Made by a program: the position numbers and the translations under genes. From assembly GCA_916613615.1 (NCBI GenBank), contig OU744734.1:31876301-31940300 (forward strand): a stretch of 64,000 nucleotides of DNA, given 5' to 3'. The notes under the pieces are model-generated. The model did no database searches. It saw nothing but the letters and a program-made list of their open reading frames with translations, and was not told the origin of the DNA. Shown one piece after another: positions 51,680 through 62,258 of the stretch (position 1 is its first letter; the number at the start of each line of letters is the position of its first letter). This DNA comes from Steromphala cineraria (taxonomy: Eukaryota > Mollusca > Gastropoda > Trochida > Trochidae).

Positions 51680-52935
51680 CAAACAGAATTGTGAACCAAA
51701 CACAATAATCATGGAAAGTTTGATGGGTTTTTGATTACTTTTTTCATCCATCCTTATTTGTTTTAGATAGGCATCAATGCTGGCTGGTTTTATCTCCAGC
51801 TGAAGCTTTTTTAATCTTTGCCTATTCTTAGTAGATGCAGCTATTTCTGGTATGTCTTTCTTACCATTCTGCCTTAAAGTTAGTTAAGTTGGGTCTGAAG
51901 CCCATTTGTGTGTCTCCCTCTCTTTCCTTCCTCTCTTTTCTTCTTTGAGAGACATTTAGAAGTTGGTTTATGAAGGAGAACAAGTTCTTATGGATAGTCA
52001 ACAATGCAATATGCAATAAAGAAGTTGACTATCCATAAGAACTTGTTCTCCTTCTCTTTTCTTGTTGTGTTTAAAACAAGGTTTCTACCGCTTCTTCATG
52101 ACATCCGTAGTTATATATTGATTAGAATTTTTTTTTGAAACTTCACACATTGAGTCATAATCTATTTTCCTTAAAACTTTTAGATGTTTCATTAAAGTCA
52201 CTCATAATTAACTTTCTGGCTGATTAGATTAGAATTAACTGATTGATGGGCCTTATTGTCCAATTTATGATCATAATCGCCACATTATTCTTTATAATAT
52301 TTTAAAGGAAGATTGATGAAGTCCAGTGGTGACCTGTCTCTCCCTGACAAAGTTCACCGTAACCCAGCAGCCCCAGTCTGCAGCTGTCCTGCGCGGAAAG
52401 CTTGTGGGTGGGTGGGGTTCCTACAAACAAAATGGATTTCCTTAGAAGGAATAAATCTATTTCTAGCTGCCTACTGTTCCCTGGATGTCAAGTTTGAAAC
52501 GTGATATTTTCTTGTCCAAGAAAAATAGGCGTTTACTTGGTACTTGAAAAGAGCAGATGTGTGTGTAGAGAATGTGATGGCAAAGCAGCAGCCAATCGGT
52601 AGAGCCTTGTACATATGGCAACATCATATTGGGCCACCTCTGCCTGGTTGACAGAGACAGGCCTATTTGATGATGACGGGCTTTGTTTGCCCTGACTCAA
52701 TACATACTTGGTCTCTAAGTGCTGCACCTGACCATGGCCATTCCTGCAAGCAGTCACAGGTCAACTGCAAAACACAGACTACATGTCACATGAACTGACA
52801 AACTGTCTCACACACATTGCATGGAACAAGCAAACTATGGGGATGAATTGCTTACACTAACAAACTGCTTGACTGCTTCCTTCACAGGCAGTCATTGTTT
52901 GGCAGACACACTATAGACTGGCAAAATCACATACA
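51680..52935. other. intergenic or intronic DNA with a GC-richer patch
   Basis: No supported gene. A 63-codon frame (52,313-52,504) overlaps a GC-richer patch that starts just after TATTTTAAAG; it encodes PVCSCPARKACGW, which I do not recognise. It could be an exon or a regulatory segment, but no donor site is obvious. Confidence 0.4.
51972..52054. repeat. perfect inverted repeat, 31-bp arms, 21-bp loop
   Basis: Left arm 51,972-52,002 (starts GAAGGAGAACAAG) and right arm 52,024-52,054 (ends CTTGTTCTCCTTC) are exact reverse complements, with a 21-base loop. Similarity stops abruptly outside. As RNA it would fold into an uninterrupted 31-bp stem. The origin could be a recent templated fold-back event or a small foldback transposon; a hairpin RNA is possible but unproven. 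Confidence 0.93.
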
Positions 52936-53465
52936 ATGACTGACTATCACATTCACACAGCCAATCTATCACAAACAAAGGTTGACTATCACATACACAG
53001 GGTGACTTTCAGATACACAGACAGACTATCAAATACACAGACTATCACATACACAGACAGACTATCACATACACAGACTATCACATACACAGACAGTCTA
53101 TCACACAGACAGACTATCACATACACAGACAGACTATCACATACACAGAGTATCACATACACAGACAGACTATCATATACACAGAAAGACTATCACATAT
53201 ACAGGGTGACTGTCACATACACGAAGTGACTATCACATACACAGACAGACTATCACATACACATACTATCACATACACAGACTATCACATACACAGACTA
53301 TCACATGATACACGGACAGACTATCATATACACAGAAAGACTAACATATACAGGGTGACTGTCACATACACGAAGTGACTATCACATACACAGACAGACT
53401 ATCACATACACATACTATCACATATACAGACTATCACATATACAGACAGAGTATCACATATACAG
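52936..53465 (+). repeat. 16-20 bp minisatellite
   Basis: Irregular tandem units of the type CTATCACATACACAGACAGA, with 16-bp and 20-bp forms interspersed. A 97-codon frame here is repeat-encoded. Confidence 0.85.
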
Positions 53466-53520
53466 ATTTATACACATACATATGCAAAGGTGCAATATTG
53501 ATCCAATTGAAATAAACTTT

Positions 53521-53899
53521 ACCCCCATTAGCTTATGACCCTTTCTCCTGATGATCTGCATAGTACTGTAGTATGACAAAGCAGGGTGTACAACCCTCCC
53601 CATTAGCTTATGAACCTTTCTCCTGATGATCTGCATAGTACTGTAGTATGACAAAGCAGGGTGTACAACCCTCCCCATTAGCTTATGAACCTTTCTCCTG
53701 ATGATCTGCATAGTACTGTAGTATGACAAAGCAGGGTGTACAACCCTCCCCATTAGCTTATGAACCTTTCTCCTGATGATCTGCATAGTACTGTAGTATG
53801 ACAAAGCATGGTGTACAACCCTCCCCATTAGCTTATGAACCTTTCTCCTGATGATCTACATCGTACTGTAGTATGACAAAGCATGGTGTACAACCCTCC
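53521..53899. repeat. 75-bp tandem repeat, 5 copies
   Basis: CATTAGCTTATGA starts units at about 53,526, 53,601, 53,676, 53,751 and 53,826, a constant 75-bp period. Central copies are nearly identical; outer ones carry substitutions (GACCC, CTACATCG). The 124-codon minus frame over it merely reflects a stop-free unit divisible by three. Confidence 0.92.
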
Positions 53900-54269
53900 C
53901 GAGCGGGACACTTTCATTACGGGTGTATGGATAAGAGATGTTATCAGTTTGGTTTTATTTGAGTATTTTCAATACCAGTTATGTTAAAAGTAATAATCAC
54001 TTCCTGTGAACATTGTTTTAGACTGAGTGATTAGATTTGATTGATTTTGCTAATTTGTCTTGAGATATGGAGAGAAGATGGTGGGCAATGACTACATGGA
54101 GTATACTGTTTATTTATCACCATGACAATGGATCAAGACATGGAGATAGGAGGTCAGACCCCAGGTAGCTTGCTCAGAAACAGATCGCATTGAAAAAGTC
54201 GTCTGGTTTTGTGGAATTACTGAGATTGTTCCTGAGTTACAAGCTACAAAGACGCGGGAGGAGATTCTT
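53900..54269. other. upstream region of the candidate promoter
   Basis: No feature beyond rising GC content toward 54,260. Confidence 0.4.
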
Positions 54270-54340
54270 GTTGCTCAACCAATCAGTAAAGCCATCTAAT
54301 TTTAGCCAATGACGTTGCGTCTGGTGATTCACTGGGTACA
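54270..54340 (+). promoter_or_regulatory. candidate promoter: two CCAAT boxes and a CRE half-site
   Basis: CCAAT occurs at 54,279-54,283 and 54,306-54,310; the second overlaps TGACGT (54,310-54,315), a CREB/ATF half-site. GC and CpG content rise from here to about 54,600, unlike the AT-rich surroundings. No TATA box is evident. CCAAT pairs ~250-300 bp upstream of a start codon fit an animal promoter with a 5' UTR, but the motifs are short and could be chance. Confidence 0.35.
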
Positions 54341-54583
54341 TGTTACTGTCTGTTGCATGCCTGCCTGCCTGCCCCAGCTCTCTCTCACTGCTGTACGTAC
54401 TACCTTACTAACGCTAGCTGAGTCGGCCAGCCGTCAAGTCCATCCTCGCTGCACTGTCAACCAGGACTAGCCAGGCCAGCTAACTGGCTCTCTCACTCAC
54501 TCACCTGCTCACGCTATACACGCGCAACCACACACACAGCCGCCTCTACTGCTTGTGTCTCGCTGGTAGCACAACCACGACAC

Positions 54584-54630
54584 ATGGCAAAAAGATGCTA
54601 CATATTTAAGCAAGTGACTACAATGGAGCT
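54584..54630 (+). CDS. candidate first coding exon (unrecognised gene)
   Basis: After a GC-richer, stop-tolerant leader (54,340-54,583) an ATG at 54,584 opens MAKRCYIFKQVTTMEL, whose last codon takes one base past the exon end. A second in-frame ATG at 54,623 has the better context (A at -3, G at +4). At 54,631 the sequence is GTAAGT, a strong 5' splice donor, ending the exon in phase 2. Upstream CCAAT boxes and the compositional change support it. The peptide is too short to assign a family, and no downstream exon is identifiable before the window ends, so intron 1 would exceed 9 kb. Confidence 0.3.
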
Positions 54631-54639
54631 GTAAGTATT

Positions 54640-56225
54640 GCCTGTGTGTTGTTGAGTTAGCTGTGTGACCTACATTGTGAAAACCCACCTAGGCATTTAG
54701 TAATGACTGTACAGGTCATCTAAAGCTGATAACGGCTACTGACGACAGAGGAATAGATCAGTGGAGAGTACTAGGTACTGGCTGGTATTGGCAAGTATGT
54801 ATTAAGACCAGCTTGTCTTTCGCCTTGTGTCATCAACGTTGCAGTGCTCAGCTTGCCCAGGTAATGGTGACACTGTCTCAGTCTGGCTCTTAGTGTCTTT
54901 CTGTGGTCTGTGTGTGTCTGTATTGTGAACAGTAGCTTTGTGGTCACCCGCCCTGGGGGCACCAGACTGATTTATTGATTATGTGAATGCCTGTCTGCCT
55001 GCTGCCCTGCCAACTGGACTGACAGACTCCCAGACTGGTGACATGTGAGACTCACTGAGTGACTGCGATGCTGCAGCCAGTAGCAGACGGGTCACATGGG
55101 GACAGCCAGACAGCATAATATCATGCAGGCCTGCTACTCTCCCTCCCTCCATCCCTCTGTCTAGGCCTACGTCTTTCCGCTCAGGTCACACATTCATCCT
55201 CCCTTTCCTGCAGTCCCTCATGTCACTCTCATCACCTTTTATTCACAATCGTAATGTCTATTTACTGTTAGTGAAACAAAAGCATGTTAAAAGCATCTTT
55301 ATGATCATATTGTGGTACAATTTATGTTTATGAGAAGTGTTGTGCATTCTGGGGACCTAGATGCAAGGTTGCACTGGTTGAGGGAGGGAAAGAATGACTT
55401 GAAGCTGCCTCTGCCTCAGTGTTAACGAGCTCACCTGCAGCTCAACCCAGTCAGAGCAAGCTTACTTCTCCATTTCAGTATTGTCTTATCCCACAAAAAT
55501 TCTTTTATGGAGACATCTATGGATTTATATCTTCATTTCTCATGTCACTCTACACATAGTAAGTAGCATAGCAACCTTTGCTTTTAACGAATTGATATTT
55601 TTGTTGTTCTCTTTTGTATTACTTATGCAAATATTCTTCTGTCACTGGTAGAAACTATCCGGTAATACAGCAATTACGAGATTTGAAAATGATAAAACTG
55701 TTAATCAGATTCTTTAAAAAGTTTGCAATGTATCCAGGAGTGGTGTGATGCCAAATTACAAAAGATCTCATTCATAAAATATTTTTCGGATAATTTTTAT
55801 CTATTTTGTGCTCAGTTTTTTAATCGAATCTAGACTTGTCCAAAAGATTCATCCAATTCTTTTCAAATTTGCAATGTCTTCTATCCTATAAAAAGAGGTG
55901 CAGTGTGAGATAAGTAATAATTTTAAGAATTTTAAACTTCTGAATTAATTTTGTTTATATTTCATTGTCATTTTCTCATTTGTCTCTGTCTGCTTCGGGT
56001 CTTAATCTTACTGACCTTTGAAAACTGAAAAGCTTTTCAATATTGATATTGTGTTACATTTGTTAAAGAGTTACAGAAACAATGTCACAACTGACATTAT
56101 AAGATGTTTAAGCCCTGTCATTACATGTAATTAAAATTTATCTATTATAACGTAAAACTTGCTTTGCTGATAGCAATGGTAAACTATCATTATAAAGACA
56201 TCTATGCACTTATATCTTATGTGTG
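54640..56225. other. possible intron; no gene seen
   Basis: A GC-richer stretch at 54,960-55,200 is full of CTG/CAG and CCTCC motifs and resembles the island at 20.55-20.71 kb. The remainder (55,260-56,220) is AT-rich without features. Confidence 0.45.
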
Positions 56226-56470
56226 GAGCATGGTGGTGTACATAGTGGTAAGCGTGCTGGCCTGTCATGACAAAGGCTGGGTTTGAATCACAGAAGAGAC
56301 AGCAAAATTTTTTAACCTTGGCTTAACATTGTGCTGTGTCTTTGGATAAGGCACTTCATCGACAGCGCACACAGTTTACCCAGCCAACAAATGGGTACCT
56401 GAACTCTGAAGAATTCAGACCTATATTGTCCCATGAGTTCCTTAGTAATCTCTAAAGTAAACTTCTTGTC
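56226..56470 (+). mobile_element. tRNA-derived SINE
   Basis: The 5' part reads like a degenerate tRNA: an A-box-like GGTGTACATAGTGGTAAGC (from 56,232) and a B-box-like GGTTTGAATCA (56,280-56,290), about 50 bases apart. It is followed by TGTGTCTTTGGATAAGGCAC (from 56,336) and CCAACAAATGGGTACCTGA (from 56,384), a central domain widely shared among metazoan SINEs. The 3' end is not sharply defined. It is not a functional tRNA: the 3' acceptor side and T-arm pairing are lost. Confidence 0.75.
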
Positions 56471-57005
56471 CAATCAGGTTGCAAGATATGCAATGTTAGG
56501 TTGTATAATGACAGGAGCATATGTCACAATATAAGTAAATGGTTTATGTAGAATTTTATCAGAGTTATGATGTGTTACAATATTAAGGTAAATTTAATTT
56601 TGGGAATGCATTACAATGTTAGGATGCATTATGATATAAACAGTGTTACAATGTGAGCAAGTCATGATGTGAGGATGTTTGCTGAATCATTACTGTTCTA
56701 AATACACATGACAACTGTCCTTTGTCCTGTTGCAACACTGAAAGTTTATGGTCAAGTGACGGAATTCCTGAACCAAATTCTAGCTTTGTCATGCTTACCC
56801 CAAAGAATCACTAAATATCAAGTGAAATGTTGGTCTTACAAGGGAAGTACAGCATAACATCCAAAGTATGTGCCTCAAACAGAAACAAATTCCAAGAAGC
56901 TGAGAACTAAGAAAAACCTGAAGTGGTTTACGTCACACCGTTGTTCCCTTGTCTGTTCTGAAAATTAAGAACTTTAAGCTATTGGCAGAGCATTGTACAT
57001 ATTTT
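56471..57005. other. intergenic or intronic DNA
   Basis: Loose ATGTTAGGATG/TTACAATGT phrases recur at 56,490-56,680, an eroded short repeat. No gene. Confidence 0.4.
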
Positions 57006-58479
57006 TCTGAAAGAGATGAGTGATGTGAGACGTGTGTAAGAAATGATATTTGTCCCAGTCTCACTGAAAGAGATGAGTAATGTGAGACTTGTGTAAGAAA
57101 TGATATTTGTCCCAGTCTCAGTGAAGGAGATGAGTAATGTGAGACTTGTGTAAGAAATGATATTTGTCCCAGTCTCACTGAAAGAGATGAGTAATGTGAG
57201 ACTTGTGTAAGAAATGATATTTGGCCCAGTCTCAGTGGAAGAGATGAGTGATGTGAGACGTGTGTAAGATATGATATTTGGCCCAGTCTCAGTGAAGGAG
57301 ATGAGTGATGTGAGACGTGTGTAAGAAATGATATTTGTCCCAGTCTCAGTGAAGGAGATGAGAGATGTGAGACTTGTGTAAGAAATGATATTTGTCCCAG
57401 TCTCAGTGAAGGAGATGAGAGATGTGAGACGTGTGTAAGAAATGATATTTGTCCCAGTCTCAGTGAAGGAGATGAGTGATGTGAGACTTGTGTAAGAAAT
57501 GATATTTGTCCCAGTCTCACTGAAAGAGATGAGTAATGTGAGACGTGTGTAAGATATGATATTTGTCCCAGTCTCAGTGAAGGAGATGAGAGATGTGAGA
57601 CGTGTGTAAGAAATGATATTTGTCCCAGTCTCAGTGAAGGAGATGAGAGATGTGAGACGTGTGTAAGAAATGATATTTGTCCCAGTCTCAGTGAAGGAGA
57701 TGAGAGATGTGAGACGTGTGTAAGAAATGATATTTGTCCCAGTCTCAGTGAAGGAGATGAGAGATGTGAGACGTGTGTAAGAAATGATATTTGTCCCAGT
57801 CTCAGTGAAGGAGATGAGAGATGTGAGACGTGTGTAAGAAATGATATTTGTCCCAGTCTCAGTGAAGGAGATGAGAGATGTGAGACTTGTGTAAGAAATG
57901 ATATTTGTCCCAGTCTCAGTGAAGGAGATGAGAGATGTGAGACGTGTCTAAGAAATGATATTTGGCCCAGTCTCAGTGGAAGAGATGAGTGATGTGAGAC
58001 GTGTGTAAGAAACAATATTTGGCCCAGTCTCAGTGAAGGAGATGAGAGATGTGAGACGTGTGTAAGAAATGATATTTGGCACAGTTTACTGAAGGAGATG
58101 AGAGATGTGAGACGTGTGTAAGAAATGATATTTGGCACAGTTTACTGAAGGAGATGAGAGATGTGAGACGTGTGTAAGAAACAATATTTGGCCCAGTCTC
58201 AGTGGAAGAGATGAGTGATGTGAGACGTGTGTAAGAAACGATATTTGGCCCAGTCTCAGTGAAATAGATGAGAGATGTGAGACGTGTGTAAGAAACAATA
58301 TTTGGCCTAGTCTCAGTGAAATAGATGAGAAATGTGAGACGTTTGTAAGAAACAATATTTGGCCTTGTCTCGGTGGAAGAGATGAGTGATGTGAGACGTA
58401 TGTGAGAAACAATATATATTTGGCCCAGTCTCAGTGAAAGAGATAAGTGATGTGAGACGTGTTTAAGAAATGATGTTTG
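57006..58479 (-). repeat. 57-bp tandem array, ~26 copies
   Basis: The unit contains GATGTGAGACGTGTGTAAG and ATGATATTTGTCCCAGTCTC, with period 57 bp (for example 57,661 to 57,718). Copies between 57,550 and 57,950 are nearly identical, outer copies more divergent. A 401-codon minus-strand frame (56,933-58,138; 19-residue repeat with FLTHVSHLSSPSLRLGQIS) and a 202-codon one (58,030-58,638) reflect the stop-free, three-divisible unit; I see no independent gene evidence. One further partial unit lies at 59,051-59,080, beyond an inserted element. Confidence 0.9.
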
Positions 58480-59050
58480 CAGGCCTACCAAACAAAACAG
58501 CCCTACTGCGCAGAAAAATGTGGAAAAGTCCACATTAAACATGGAAAATGCAACAAAAATATATTCCCTCGACACTGAAACATTGAAATAGGCAACGAAA
58601 AACGTAAACCCAGCGAATGTAGCCACACACATGTGCACATTGAAGAAGAAGGCTCTACTGTGTGTTTACATTTGCGAATATGCACGAAATGCAGTTGCTG
58701 TACCTTCCTCATTTATATTTTTTTATTGTTTTCTTTTGAATATTAGATGTTCACATGTGTTGGTACACATGTTAAGTTTACAATTCTGTCATTAATACGA
58801 CATGACAAGATATATATTTAAATCTAAGCCACTTTTTAACGCAAGGCGATTCACAGTTTCCCTGCGAAGGTCAAAGTTCGCTTAGAAATTAATGCTACAC
58901 TCACTACATTTTACTTCCCCGTCTTTACGTTTTTCTTTGCCTATTTTAATGATTGGTGTCAAGGGAATATGTTTATGTTGCATTTTCTATGTTTAGTGTG
59001 TAATTTCCACGTTTTTCTTTCCAGTAGAGCTGATTTGTTTGGTAGGCCTG
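58480..59050. mobile_element. 571-bp element with ~128-bp terminal inverted repeats, inserted in the 57-bp array
   Basis: The ends are CAGGCCTACCAAACAAA and its inverse TTTGTTTGGTAGGCCTG. The left arm (58,480-58,608) and right arm (58,924-59,050) pair over their whole length with scattered mismatches, for example GAAAATGCAACA and GGCAAaGAAAAACGTAAA in both. The array unit breaks at ATGATGTTTG and resumes with ATTTGGCCCAGTC at 59,051, so a 4-5 bp duplication (TTTG, with A/G before it) flanks the element. The 315-bp interior has no coding frame. It is a non-autonomous DNA transposon (MITE or foldback type) of unassigned superfamily. Confidence 0.85.
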
Positions 59051-59269
59051 ATTTGGCCCAGTCTCCATGAAGGAGATTGAGTGCCCTAGTGGCTTCAGTT
59101 TCCCTACACATCTGCACTTCAAACTAAAAAGCTCTTCAACATATTAAATCAACTAAAGTATAGACTTCACTTTTTTGCTGGGCAAGACTCAATAGGAATA
59201 GTTTAACCACACTACCTAGCCTACTCACTAATGCATATTCATTCAAATATTATGATCAGAATATTGTTT

Positions 59270-59455
59270 TTTTTTGTTGGATGGGGTATGTTTAGATGGG
59301 CTCCCACCGTCTGTCCATTTGTCTGTTTGGTCATCCCAATTTTGTTCCCGGAGCAGAATTCAAAAACTGTAAGATCTCCCTCAATGAAACTTTTATATCA
59401 ATCACTCATTTCTAGGAGATGTGCCTTCTAGGGGTTTCAATCTCTTTGGATTATT
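59270..59455 (+). mobile_element. HINE-like element, family G, 5' part (interrupted by C)
   Basis: After CCGTCTGTCCATTTGTCTG comes a core unit with TTCCCGGAGCAGAATTC, AATGAAACTTTTATATC and GATGTGCCTTCTAGGGG. The unit is cut at about 59,455 and its continuation (AACTTAGAATTTTCTTTCCG) appears at 61,865, beyond the family C element. Confidence 0.6.
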
Positions 59456-61846
59456 AAGGATTCAGCCATCAGACTGAATCCTTATTGTTATTGGCATTTT
59501 TTTATTTTTTTTTATTATTATTATTCCACAATTTTTGTGAGCAGGATTCAGACCAAACGGCTAATGGTATCAAAGCCAAATTTCACAGGCTGGTAGACCT
59601 TGTTGAGAGGAAACGACACGAAGCTTTTGAGCCAATTCGACCCATAAATAAATGGCCCAGTTGGGCCCAAAGTTGGGATTTTTAACATGGGCTTTTTTAT
59701 CAAAATGCGCTTAGAGACCTGAATTTTTTTTAAAAGATGCGCAATAACAAATGCTTCAAAAACCTAAATCATGGAAAATTCGTAGGTCACGAGGTTTGGC
59801 CGCCATCTTGCTTTTAGTGCATTTTTATCCCACCGGTATGTAATACCATGGGATATAGTCATCACCCTGTCCGTCTGTACGTCCGTCCGTCCGTCCGTAA
59901 TCATTTTGTTTCCGGAGCAGAACTCAAAAACCGGTCCATATATCTTTCTGAAACTTTACATGTGTATTGCCCACCTACTGAAGTGGTGCCTTTTGATATT
60001 TTCACATATCTGAAAATTTTATTTTTTATTATTTCCATTGAAACGGCTCTTATTTGGACTCAGTTCATGAAAGGTTTCGTTTCCGGAGCAGAATTTAAAA
60101 ACCGGTCCACATATCTTTCTGAAACTTAACATGTGTATTGCCCACCTACTGAAGTGGTGCCTTTTGATATTTTCACATTTCTGAAAATTTTATTTTTTAT
60201 TATTTCCATAGAAACGGCTCTTATTTGGACTCTGTTCATGAAAGGTTTCGTTTCATATATATTAGCTTATACTATTATGAACCTTGCTTGAAAAATTTAC
60301 AATTATCTTTCAAAGGTTTACATCTTACGATCATGTGGAACCGGTGGGATATGTCATCTTCTGATGACTCTTATTGGCAATTTCCGATCCCACCCACCTT
60401 TGGCAATCTTCTTCTCTGAAGATACTTGCACCAGACAGCTGAAATTTACAATTAAATGTAGCTGAAGCATTGTAGATCTTTATTTGCGTTTTAGAAAGTC
60501 CTAACCTTAATACTTTTCTTGCTGTTGACCAAAATTTAATAATCGCAAACTTCAAGGGCAGATAACTCAAAACCCAGACCATTGAATTTTATGATTTTTG
60601 CATGAGAGTTAGACATTGGCAAGGTCTTTAGGATAAAAGAATAAAATCGCTCGCGAACAGTCATTTCCAGTTAGGAGCAGAGGTCAAACTTTGCATTTTG
60701 GAAAAGTGGTGTTTCGGTGGGTATGTTTAAAATATCGTAGCAAATCAACGACGTACGATAACGCATTGTTCTATATATATCATATGAAAGCCAAGTCTAG
60801 ATTTTTTTTTTTTAAATGAACAATAAATTCAGATAAAAAATTTTACAGTGAGTTACGGACCTTTGAATATTGTCAACTCTGCTTTCGTTTTGAATGCATA
60901 CGATATAGGTATGTTAAAAAAAGTCGTTACTCATCAGTGACAGATGACAAATCATTGTTTCATATATCATTAGAAAGCCAAAAGAATACAGAATCTTTTA
61001 AAAATTAACAATAAATTCAGTTACTTCATTTACATTGAGTTACAGACCTTTGAATAATGTCAACCCTGCATGCCTTTTGAATGCATTTGATAACTGTATG
61101 TTTGCAAAATGCGTAAATCATAAACAACAGAGCATTATAAGCAGTGTTTATTATATCCTCAGACAGCCAAAATGAGATAGAACCTGGGAAAGTTTACATT
61201 AAAATGTTAAATGTCATTTAACATTGAAAAAAAGAACTCTACATATTGTCAATTGTATTCTTTGTTTTGGACTGACAATAAATTGTCTAAGTGGGCCTCA
61301 TAAACTTTGAAAGCCTTTATGGTCAAGATTTAATACCAAGACCAAACGCACAGGTCGGTGCTTAGGTACAAGCAAATGCACCTTCCCTTAATGAAAAGGG
61401 CATAGTGAGTGGCATATTAGCCACTTGCCACTTGCATTTAGTATATCAAGAAGGGTTTGCTCATTCCAACCTATAGTATTGGCAGATTCGACTCAGCATC
61501 GGTGTCACTTTCTAAATTGACTCTTTTTTTCCGAATTACCTATCACCCTTTTGGACTTTGAAATGTGCATTTACTGCCAGCTGGATGTTCTTCCCTTTGT
61601 GGTTGTAGATATTTGATGCAAACATGGAAAGAAGTCATGTAAATTCGATTTATGTCACTAAATCCTTGCACATCACCACAGGACACCGGAAAACATAGCT
61701 CCAACGCTCTGTATACTAAGAATACTGCAAAATTCGCTAGAAATCGTATTTTCGACCTCAAACAATGCATTAAAAGGCTTAAAATGGTCACAGGAGCTCA
61801 CATATTTGGCTGAATCCTGTGATTGTCGCTTTGCGACTATATTTTT
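59456..61846 (+). mobile_element. HINE-like element, family C, inserted in family G
   Basis: The 5' hairpin GGATTCAG-ccatcaga-CTGAATCC (59,458-59,481) is followed by a long T-rich run (59,498-59,530). The inverted end GGCTGAATCC (61,808-61,817) is followed by the 3' hairpin GTCGC-TTT-GCGAC (61,825-61,837) and TATATTTTTT. Inside are ~185-bp degenerate units (GAGTTAC at 60,850 and 61,037, each followed by GGACCTTTGAAT or AGACCTTTGAAT). It also holds a complete family D element (59,826-60,380). No protein is encoded; an 83-codon frame at 60,331-60,582 straddles the D end and has no recognisable domain. Confidence 0.72.
59826..60380 (+). mobile_element. HINE/pearl-like element, family D, nested in family C
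   Basis: The 5' hairpin has arms TATCCCACCGGTAT / ATACCATGGGATA (59,826-59,855). A TCCG microsatellite follows at 59,879-59,898. Core units start GTTTCCGGAGCAGAA at 59,908 and 60,079, 171 bp apart, then a truncated third. The inverted end ACCGGTGGGATA (60,340-60,351) precedes the 3' hairpin GTCATC-TTCT-GATGAC (60,353-60,368). No coding capacity. Confidence 0.78.
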
Positions 61847-62258
61847 TATTGTGGTTTAAATATAACTTAGAATTTTCTTTCCGGAGAAAAACTAAAAATC
61901 TGTAAGACCTAGCTCATTTGAATCTTGGCATATCCATCATTCATTATGTGTATCATATTATGCCTTTTTCAAGTTTCAACTTCGTGGAAAAATCGTCCTG
62001 CAACTTTCATGGAAACGTAACTAAGAATTTTGTTTCCAGAGAGAGAAAAAACCCAAACTATAAGATGTAGTTCAATCAAACATTATTTGTAGATTGGTCT
62101 CTTTGGGCTTTACATTTCTTGGGATTGCAAAGCAATGAAAGATTAAAGAAAATTTTAAATCTTGTGTCGATAATGTTTATTAGCAATGATTTAAATTTCT
62201 TTTGGTAGAAATTAGCAATTTCCAACACCAAAGACGGCATTAGTCCTAGTTTATTTTT
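61847..62258 (+). mobile_element. family G element, continuation after C
   Basis: Core phrases TTTCTTTCCGGAGAAAAAC (61,874) and TTTTGTTTCCAGAGAGAG (62,028), ~154-165 bp apart, with CTAAAAATCTGTAAGACCTAG similar to the interrupted unit at 59,345-59,380. The 3' end is not visible; family D-type copy E follows directly. Confidence 0.55.

Noticed and set aside
53454..53828. 124-codon minus-strand protein
   Set aside because: Product of five 75-bp repeats.
56226..56300. Functional tRNA gene
   Set aside because: A- and B-box-like motifs are present, but the acceptor stem cannot pair and the sequence continues into a SINE domain.
56933..58638. 401- and 202-codon minus-strand proteins
   Set aside because: Encoded entirely or largely by the 57-bp tandem units; starts and ends fall in the array edge or a transposon arm.
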